64,000 nt of DNA from GCA-2401155 sp045047085 (GTDB lineage: Bacteria; Pseudomonadota; Alphaproteobacteria; Rhizobiales; Rhizobiaceae): contig JASFYT010000025.1 of the NCBI GenBank assembly GCA_045047085.1, positions 26,933-90,932 on the forward strand. The letters run 5' to 3'. The position numbers were made by a program, and so were the translations under genes. Under the pieces are notes generated by a model. It did no database searches and was not told where the DNA came from. It saw only the letters and a list, made by a program, of their open reading frames with translations. Positions 57,747 through 64,000 of the stretch are shown piece after piece. Numbering within the stretch: the stretch's first letter is position 1; the number at the start of each line of letters is the position of its first letter.

Positions 57747-58649
57747 CTAGGGCCACTTCACTTCAGGTGGCATTGAGGAGAGAATTGAGTTTACGTTGCC
57801 ACCGGTTTTTAGGCCGAAAATTGTTCCGCGATCGTATAGCAGGTTGAATTCTACGTAGCGACCGCGACGGATTAGTTGTTCCTCGCGTTGTTCTTCACTC
57901 CATGGCTTGTTCATGTTTTTTGCGACCAGCGTTGGGTATACTTCGGCGAATGCGGTACCGACATTCTGGGTGAACGCGAAATCATCATCCCAGTTTTCTG
58001 ATTTCAGATAGTCATAAAATATGCCGCCAATGCCGCGCATTTCGTTGCGGTGGGGCAGGAAGAAATATTCGTCGCACCAGTCCTTATATTTGGCATAGTC
58101 GGCGACCCTGTGGAGGTCGCAGGCGGTTTTCATCGTCTTGTGGAATAGTTTGCTGTCAGGGTCTTCCTGGGTTCGTCTTGCATCCAGCACCGGGGTTAAA
58201 TCTGCACCGCCGCCAAACCACTGGCTGGTGGTGACCACCATGCGGGTGTTCATATGAACGGCTGGAACATTTGGGTTTTGCGGGTGGGCTATGAGTGAAA
58301 TGCCTGATGCCCAATATCTTGGGTCTTCGGCAGCACCTGGAATTTGCTTGCGGAATTCTTCTGAAAATTCACCATAAACCGTGGAGGTATGAACGCCGAC
58401 TTTTTCAAAAACGCGGCCCTTCATCAACGACATGGTGCCGCCGCCTTCGTTTTCGCTCTTTACCCATGGGGTGCGTTCGAAGCGTCCGGCTTCGCGATCG
58501 GAAAATGTGCCTTCGAGATTATCTTCCAGTTTTTCGTAACTGGCGCAAATCGTATCGCGCAGTTTTTGAAACCAGCTTTCAGCAAGTTGCTTTTTTGTAT
58601 CAATGTCTTCTGGGTGTCCGGGGGCAGGTGGCTGGCGTTTTGTGACCAT
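57747..58649 (-). CDS. hemF: Oxygen-dependent coproporphyrinogen III oxidase
   Basis: A 300-residue HemF that converts coproporphyrinogen III to protoporphyrinogen IX with oxygen, in haem synthesis. The family signatures are GGGTMSLMKGRVFEKVGVHT, WFGGGADLTPVLD and YDRGTIFGLKTGGNVNSIL. The length is standard. It is alone on its strand; a small membrane gene follows upstream on the same strand at 58677-58946. Confidence 0.96.
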   Translation of the reverse strand: MVTKRQPPAPGHPEDIDTKKQLAESWFQKLRDTICASYEKLEDNLEGTFSDREAGRFERTPWVKSENEGGGTMSLMKGRVFEKVGVHTSTVYGEFSEEFRKQIPGAAEDPRYWASGISLIAHPQNPNVPAVHMNTRMVVTTSQWFGGGADLTPVLDARRTQEDPDSKLFHKTMKTACDLHRVADYAKYKDWCDEYFFLPHRNEMRGIGGIFYDYLKSENWDDDFAFTQNVGTAFAEVYPTLVAKNMNKPWSEEQREEQLIRRGRYVEFNLLYDRGTIFGLKTGGNVNSILSSMPPEVKWP

Positions 58650-58676
58650 TAAGATGGTTCCTTTGGAATTTGAAAT

Positions 58677-58946
58677 CTAAGACAGATTTAGGAAGAAGAA
58701 GAAGATAAAACCTCCAAGGTTTGTAATATATATGAAGAGGCAGTATCTTCTGGCTCCATATTCATCAAACCATTTAAATGTAGAATAGTGTATGAATTCC
58801 GCCCCAAAAATGTATTTTCGATTCTCTATTTTTACCTTGTTTCTGGCATATTGAAATTCTCTTATGGTATCGAACAGACCGATCTTCAACGTAACCAGAA
58901 TCCCAAATGCTAGAAAATATAAAAATATATGTCGTTCATCGAGCAT
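58677..58946 (-). CDS. Small two-helix membrane protein
   Basis: An 89-residue protein with a hydrophobic N-terminal helix (IFLYFLAFGILVTLKIGLF) and a C-terminal one (LFIYITNLGGFIFFFFLNL), separated by a charged loop. It fills the gap between hemF and the ABC-F gene and is more AT-rich than its neighbours, which may indicate recent acquisition. I recognise no family. It ends 27 bp before hemF. Confidence 0.5.
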   Translation of the reverse strand: MLDERHIFLYFLAFGILVTLKIGLFDTIREFQYARNKVKIENRKYIFGAEFIHYSTFKWFDEYGARRYCLFIYITNLGGFIFFFFLNLS

Positions 58947-59060
58947 TGGTAATCTCCACGTGCATGTTTATCCCTCTAAAATAATCCTTGAAGCAAATGG
59001 CATTGCGTTTATGGCGCGAATAAAGCTATGTGCACATGATATAAATCAAGGACCTTCTTC

Positions 59061-60869
59061 ATGCCACCGCCAATTCTGTTTCTTAAAGATATCCATCTGA
59101 CTTTTGGTGGTACGCCGCTGCTGGAAGGGACTGATATTTCTATTGAGGCTGGCGATCGTATCGGGCTGGTTGGGCGCAATGGGTCTGGCAAATCTACCTT
59201 GATGAAAATCCTCTCCGGTGAGGTTGAAGCTGATAAAGGTGAACGGTTCGCGCAACCGGGAACGACCATTCGTTATCTGCCGCAGGAACCTGATTTGAGC
59301 GCCTATGCCAATGTGCTGGAATATGTGGAAGAAGGTTTGGAAGCAGGGGACGATCCCTATCGTGCTGCCTACCTATTGGGTGAGCTTGGTATGAGTGGGC
59401 AGGAGCTTCCCGGCGAGATATCAGGCGGTGAGGCGAGGCGTGCAGCCCTTGCACGCGCGCTTGCGCCAGAGCCTGATGTTTTGCTTTTGGACGAACCAAC
59501 CAACCATTTGGACTTGCCGGCAATTGAATGGCTTGAAGATGAGTTGAAGCGCTGTCGCTCGGCGCTGGTTATCATCAGCCACGATAGAAGCTTTCTTGAA
59601 AATCTCACCCGGATGACCGTTTGGATGGACCGTGGAAAATCGCGTACGATGAAGCGCGGCTTTGCCAATTTTGAAGAATGGCGCGACGAGGTTTTGGACC
59701 AAGAAGAACTTGATAATCACAAACTTGATCGCAAAATCGTGCGCGAGGAGCACTGGATCGTTCACGGGGTTTCCGGTCGCCGCAAGCGCAATATGCGGCG
59801 GGTGAAGGAACTGGCACAATTACGTCAGGATCGTTCGAATATCCGCAAGGTCCAAAGCGGCGTGAACATGACGCTGGCGGAGTCGGATAAATCTGGCAAG
59901 TTGGTTGCCAAAATCGTTGATGTTTCGAAATCCTTTGGTAATGCCCATGTTGTGAAGAATTTCTCTACGCTCATTCAGCGGGGAGATAGGGTTGGGATTG
60001 TTGGTCCAAACGGGGCTGGAAAAACGACACTGATCAATTTGATCACAGGCAAGATTGAGCCGGATTCAGGCACGGTGAAGCTTGGGGTAAATCTTGATCT
60101 GCTGTTGGTTGATCAAAAACGTGAGGCCCTCAGCCCCGAATGGAGCCTGAAACAGGCTCTGACCGATGGCGCTGGTGATACGGTTTCGATTGGCGACACG
60201 ACTAAGCACGTGATCAGCTATATGAAGGATTTCCTGTTTTCGCCGGAGCAGATTAATACGCCTATCCGTGCGCTATCGGGTGGTGAGCGCGGGCGGCTGA
60301 TGCTTGCGCGCGGACTGCGCACGCCCTCCAATTTGCTGGTACTCGATGAACCGACCAATGATCTTGATCTGGAAACACTGGATTTGTTGCAGGAATTTTT
60401 GGCTGACTATCCGGGCACTGTTTTGCTGGTGAGCCATGATCGTGATTTTCTTGACCGCGTTTGCACCAGCATCATTGCCAGCGATGGGGATGGCCAATGG
60501 ACCGAATATGCCGGTGGTTATTCGGATATGGTTTTCCAAAAAGGTTCCGGTGTTCAAAAGAATGTTCGTGAGGTTAGCGGTGAAAAACAAGCGAAGCAAA
60601 AACAGGTTGCCACAAAATCAGGCAATTCATCGAAGCTAAGCGGCAAGCAACGCCATGCGCTGGAAAATTTACCGAAAGAGATGAAGCAGCTTGAGTTTGA
60701 AATTGAGAAATTGAAAAAGGCGCTTGAAGATCCGGATTTGTTTTCGAAAGAGCCGAAGAAGTTTCAAAAATATGCTGATGCTTTGGCTGAGCGAGGGGCT
60801 TCGCTTGGTGAGAAAGAAGAAGAATGGCTGGAGCTTGAGATGATTAAGGACGAGCTGGGGGGGGCTTAG
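59061..60869 (+). CDS. uup: ABC-F family ATPase (Uup-like)
   Basis: A 602-residue cytoplasmic protein with two ATP-binding cassettes and no membrane domain. Walker A motifs are GLVGRNGSGKSTL (about residue 35) and GIVGPNGAGKTTL (about 315). The signatures are ISGGEARRAALARAL and LSGGERGRLMLARGL, with Walker B LLLDEPTNHLD and LVLDEPTNDLD. A C-terminal coiled coil (EMKQLEFEIEKLKKALEDP) is typical of Uup. ABC-F proteins act on the ribosome; Uup is linked to transposon precise excision and ribosome rescue. The symbol is by domain layout. Confidence 0.9.
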   Translation: MPPPILFLKDIHLTFGGTPLLEGTDISIEAGDRIGLVGRNGSGKSTLMKILSGEVEADKGERFAQPGTTIRYLPQEPDLSAYANVLEYVEEGLEAGDDPYRAAYLLGELGMSGQELPGEISGGEARRAALARALAPEPDVLLLDEPTNHLDLPAIEWLEDELKRCRSALVIISHDRSFLENLTRMTVWMDRGKSRTMKRGFANFEEWRDEVLDQEELDNHKLDRKIVREEHWIVHGVSGRRKRNMRRVKELAQLRQDRSNIRKVQSGVNMTLAESDKSGKLVAKIVDVSKSFGNAHVVKNFSTLIQRGDRVGIVGPNGAGKTTLINLITGKIEPDSGTVKLGVNLDLLLVDQKREALSPEWSLKQALTDGAGDTVSIGDTTKHVISYMKDFLFSPEQINTPIRALSGGERGRLMLARGLRTPSNLLVLDEPTNDLDLETLDLLQEFLADYPGTVLLVSHDRDFLDRVCTSIIASDGDGQWTEYAGGYSDMVFQKGSGVQKNVREVSGEKQAKQKQVATKSGNSSKLSGKQRHALENLPKEMKQLEFEIEKLKKALEDPDLFSKEPKKFQKYADALAERGASLGEKEEEWLELEMIKDELGGA

Positions 60870-62734
60870 TTCCCAATAAATCCGCCAGATTGTCTTTCCC
60901 ACAAATCGGCGTATAGGCCACCTTTTTTCAGTAATTGTTTGTGGGTGCCTTCATCTACTACGCGCCCCTTATCCAAGATTATCAGGCGGTCAAAGCTGGC
61001 TATTGTTGATAGGCGGTGGGCGATGGCTATTACGGTTTTGCCTTTCATCAGTTCGAATAGATTTTCCTGAACGGCTGCTTCGATTTCGGAATCTAGTGCC
61101 GATGTGGCTTCGTCCAGAATCAGGATGGGGGCATCGCGCAAGAATATTCTGGCTATTGCTATGCGCTGGCGCTGACCGCCTGAAAGTTTTACACCGCGCT
61201 CGCCGACCTGGGATTCATAGCCTGTGCGTCCGGCCTGATCGTGCAAATCCTTGATGAACTCGTGGGCGCTGGCGCGTTTTGCGGCTTTGACGACGTCTTC
61301 TCTGGTAGCATTAGGGCTGCCATAGGCGATGTTATCATGGACTGAGCGATGGAAGAGAGCTGATTCCTGCTGCACCAGCGAAAAGTGTGAGCGCAAACTG
61401 TCTTGGGTTACATGGGCAATGTTTTGTCCATCGATGGAGATTTCGCCTTCATTGACGTCGAAGAAACGCAGGATCAGATTGACCAGCGTTGTTTTTCCTG
61501 CGCCAGACGGGCCGACAATGCCGATTTTCTCTCCCGGCTTGATTTCCATGGAGAGGTCTTCGAGCAAGGTTGAATCTTTCTCGTGACGAAAATGGATGTG
61601 CTTGAGTTTGATATGTCCCTTTTTCAATACTAAGTCCGGGGCATTTTTGTCGTCCACCAGACCGAGTGGTTGGGCAACCATATCCATGGTGTTTTGTGTG
61701 GTGCCAACGGATCTGAAAAAGCCGTTGAGATTTCCCATCAATCGGTTGAGCATCATGTGGAGACGGATGACCAGTGCGAGCGCGAAGGCTACTTCACCGA
61801 TGCTCATGCCGCCTGCCAGCCAAAAATCGATTGCTACCCATGTGACCGCGCTGATGGCGATGCCGTTTATAAAACTGAGCAGCACACGAACGCTTGTGAG
61901 TACTCTGGTGAATGTTTTCAGTGCTTCAAATGTGCCGAGCACGCCTTCATAAATCCAGTCGCGATCCGGATCATTATTGCCGTAGAGTTTGATGGTCTGG
62001 ATATTGGCGTAGCCATCGACCATCTGGCCTGAGGCGACCGAAGCTGCTTCTGCAATTTCACGACCTCTGTCTCTAATCATAGGAACGTATTTGCGCGCGA
62101 GCAGACCAAATACAACCATCCAAAGCAGCACGATGGCGCCCAAACGCCAGTTTAATGCGGAGAGCATGCCCGCTGCGGTGATCGAGAAAACACCGATGAA
62201 CCATATGACCTGAAACAAGCTGATCATCATCTCACCAGTGGCCTGACCAGACTGGAACACTTTTTGAGATATGCGCCCCGCCAGATCGTTTTGGAAAAAA
62301 GTGAGGGATTGTGCAATGACGTGTTTGTGGCTTTGCCAGCGCATCAAGGTGAAAAACCCTGCAACGATAACCTGTTCCTCGATTAATGCGCCGAAGGTGA
62401 TAACGGCAGCGCGGAAGACTACGACGACAAACAGCATAAAAATGAGTGTGGAGCCATATTCTGACAGCAGGGAGTCCCAACCACCGGAAAAGCTTTGTGA
62501 ACTCTGAAAGTTACCGAGGATATCGACGATATCCCCGATGAAAGTGAAAATGGCTGTTTCAACGATGGCATTGAGGAAGCCATAAATAAGCATGGCCGCG
62601 AATGCCCAGCGGGCCTGCCCTACATAATGCCATACATAAGCCAGCAATTTGTTCGGTGGTTCGTAATCTTTTCGTGGTGCGAACGGATCAATTATCCCTT
62701 CAAAAAGGCGGAAGATATCGTCTGCAAATTTCAT
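60866..62734 (-). CDS. ABC exporter half-transporter (permease-ATPase)
   Basis: A 622-residue type IV ABC half-transporter: six membrane helices in residues 40-330 and a nucleotide-binding domain with Walker A GIVGPSGAGKTTL, signature KLSGGQRQRIAIARIF, Walker B ILILDEATSALD with the catalytic Glu, and the H-loop in AIAHRLSTI. ATG at 62734 (MKFADDIFRLFEG) overlaps the stop of the upstream half-transporter (ATGA). The pair is likely a heterodimer exporting lipids, drugs or peptides; both sites keep the catalytic Glu. It overlaps the converging uup gene by 4 bp. Confidence 0.92.
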   Translation of the reverse strand: MKFADDIFRLFEGIIDPFAPRKDYEPPNKLLAYVWHYVGQARWAFAAMLIYGFLNAIVETAIFTFIGDIVDILGNFQSSQSFSGGWDSLLSEYGSTLIFMLFVVVVFRAAVITFGALIEEQVIVAGFFTLMRWQSHKHVIAQSLTFFQNDLAGRISQKVFQSGQATGEMMISLFQVIWFIGVFSITAAGMLSALNWRLGAIVLLWMVVFGLLARKYVPMIRDRGREIAEAASVASGQMVDGYANIQTIKLYGNNDPDRDWIYEGVLGTFEALKTFTRVLTSVRVLLSFINGIAISAVTWVAIDFWLAGGMSIGEVAFALALVIRLHMMLNRLMGNLNGFFRSVGTTQNTMDMVAQPLGLVDDKNAPDLVLKKGHIKLKHIHFRHEKDSTLLEDLSMEIKPGEKIGIVGPSGAGKTTLVNLILRFFDVNEGEISIDGQNIAHVTQDSLRSHFSLVQQESALFHRSVHDNIAYGSPNATREDVVKAAKRASAHEFIKDLHDQAGRTGYESQVGERGVKLSGGQRQRIAIARIFLRDAPILILDEATSALDSEIEAAVQENLFELMKGKTVIAIAHRLSTIASFDRLIILDKGRVVDEGTHKQLLKKGGLYADLWERQSGGFIGN

Positions 62735-64000
62735 GCGTGTTCGCTTTCTTTTTCGCCCAGCAGAAAGCCACCGGTCTGGCGTGACCATAGGCCGGCATAA
62801 ATGCCATCGGCCTTTATCAACTCGTCATGAGTACCTGTTTCGACGATTTTTCCTTGATCCATGACTATTAGCCGGTCAAGTTTGGCGATGGTTGAAAGGC
62901 GGTGGGCGATGGCGATTACCGTTTTGTTTTCCATCAGTGCAAAGAGGTTTTCCTGAATGGCTGCTTCCACCTCGGAATCAAGTGCAGACGTGGCTTCATC
63001 CAGAACCAGAATGGGCGCGTCTTTGAGGAAAACACGGGCAATTGCGATACGCTGGCGCTGGCCGCCGGAGAGTTTTACTCCGCGCTCGCCTACATGGGCG
63101 TCCAGTCCCTTGCGACCTTGTTGATCTACAAGGTCAGCAACAAACTCCCACGCACTGGCACGTTTGATGGCCTTCAGGATGGCCTCTTCGCTCACATCGC
63201 TACGACCATAGGCGATGTTTTCGCGAATGGAACGGTGCAGGAGAGAAGTGTCCTGTGTCACCACGCCGATATGTTCGCGCAAACTATCCTGCGTGACGGT
63301 AGAAATATCTGTGCCATCAATGCGGATTATGCCGCTTTCCAGATCGTAAAACCGTAATAGGATATTTATAAGCGTGGTTTTTCCCGCGCCTGAGCGACCG
63401 ACAAGGCCGATTTTTTCGCCCGGTTTGATTGTCAGAGAGAGGTTCTCGATGATCCCTTCTGATTTGCCATAATGAAACCGCACGGTCTTAAACTCGATTG
63501 CGCCCTTTGGCACGACCAGCTTGTCGGCATCAGGTTTATCTGTGACCTCATGGGGCTTGGTCATCATGCTCATGCCGTCGAGCACCACACCGATATTTTC
63601 GAACAGGCCAGAGGTTTCCCACATGATCCACTGAGACATGCCGTTGATACGCAAAGCAAGAGTGGTGACAATTGCGATTGCGCCAACGGTGACGGCAGAA
63701 TCCAGCCATAGCCAGATCGAAAGGGCAGTCACAGCAAATATTGCGACACAATTGTTGACATAAACGAGCGATTGTATGGTCGTGGTAACGCGCATTTGTT
63801 CATAGACCGTTTTTAAGAACCCATCCATGCTTTCGCGTGCGTAGTCGGCTTCGCGCCCGGCGTGGGAGAACAGTTTCACCGTGTTGATATTAGTATAGCT
63901 ATCGACAACGCGGCCCGTCATGATGGAACGGGCATCAGCCTGTCGTCTCGATATGCGTTTCATGCGCGGGATGAAGGTGCGCAATATGGTGACATAGATG
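62731..64000 (-). CDS. ABC exporter half-transporter, partner (5' end outside the window)
   Basis: The C-terminal 422 residues of a second half-transporter, open to the right edge. Present are the last four or so membrane helices, Walker A GLVGRSGAGKTTL, signature KLSGGQRQRIAIARVF, Walker B ILVLDEATSALD and the H-loop AIAHRLSTIAK. It is very similar in layout to the downstream gene and overlaps it by 4 bp, so the two are co-translated. The true start lies beyond 64000. Confidence 0.92.
   Translation of the reverse strand, partial: IYVTILRTFIPRMKRISRRQADARSIMTGRVVDSYTNINTVKLFSHAGREADYARESMDGFLKTVYEQMRVTTTIQSLVYVNNCVAIFAVTALSIWLWLDSAVTVGAIAIVTTLALRINGMSQWIMWETSGLFENIGVVLDGMSMMTKPHEVTDKPDADKLVVPKGAIEFKTVRFHYGKSEGIIENLSLTIKPGEKIGLVGRSGAGKTTLINILLRFYDLESGIIRIDGTDISTVTQDSLREHIGVVTQDTSLLHRSIRENIAYGRSDVSEEAILKAIKRASAWEFVADLVDQQGRKGLDAHVGERGVKLSGGQRQRIAIARVFLKDAPILVLDEATSALDSEVEAAIQENLFALMENKTVIAIAHRLSTIAKLDRLIVMDQGKIVETGTHDELIKADGIYAGLWSRQTGGFLLGEKESEHA

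Overview
The window looks like chromosome of an alphaproteobacterium, most likely a marine or host-associated member of the Hyphomicrobiales (Rhizobiales) with a moderate, fairly low GC content. This is inferred from the gene set: a fused trpE(G) behind a WWW-AR trp leader peptide, a PutA lacking a DNA-binding domain next to a divergent Lrp-type regulator, a moxR-DUF58-BatA/DUF4159 operon next to DUF1285-CoA pyrophosphatase-CCA transferase, and ppx-rlmE. No phage, insertion sequence, CRISPR array or rRNA gene was found.

Layout. 1-7.5 kb: an ArsR regulator with a DUF318/ArsP-like permease, a MarR-GNAT fusion behind a long perfect operator, a split Ada/Ogt alkylation repair pair, a DMT exporter, a GNAT enzyme, a membrane class III cyclase and a DUF4406 protein. 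7.5-12.5 kb: a secreted caspase-like protein, class II HMG-CoA reductase, an overlapping PAS/chemoreceptor pair and tRNA-Gln(CUG). 12.6-18.1 kb: Ppx/GppA with a long disordered tail, rlmE, and a small sulfur group (YeeE/YedE, cytochrome c, SoxS-like thioredoxin, CcdA). 18.2-21.3 kb: a GGDEF-EAL protein, a candidate structured RNA and thymidine kinase. 21.4-28.1 kb: a five-gene operon (coiled-coil protein, two unrecognised proteins, an AAA ATPase, a DUF2333 membrane protein), the best candidate for an undescribed system. 28.1-34.2 kb: lrp/putA, formate-THF ligase and a second candidate sRNA. 34.2-37.5 kb: trpE(G), its trpL attenuator, a two-gene metalloid cassette (ArsR plus a Cys-rich peptide), and a second diverged copy of trpL on the other side of the cassette. 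37.6-44 kb: SDR/azoreductase with a LysR regulator, leuA behind an untracked Leu-rich leader peptide, and a cupin-ArsR-SRPBCC operon. 44-48 kb: single enzymes and a LytTR regulator. 48-55 kb: the moxR-DUF58-BatA/DUF4159 operon. 55-64 kb: DUF1285, CoA pyrophosphatase, CCA transferase, hemF, an ABC-F ATPase and a pair of ABC exporter half-transporters, the last cut by the window end.

Regulatory logic is unusually visible. There are two ribosome-dependent leader peptides (trp, leu), two candidate small RNAs with promoter, hairpins and terminator, and several perfect inverted-repeat operators. There are also two ArsR regulators carrying the same C-terminal cysteine arrangement. All functions are read from sequence alone. 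Family assignments rest on recognised motifs, and no database search was run.
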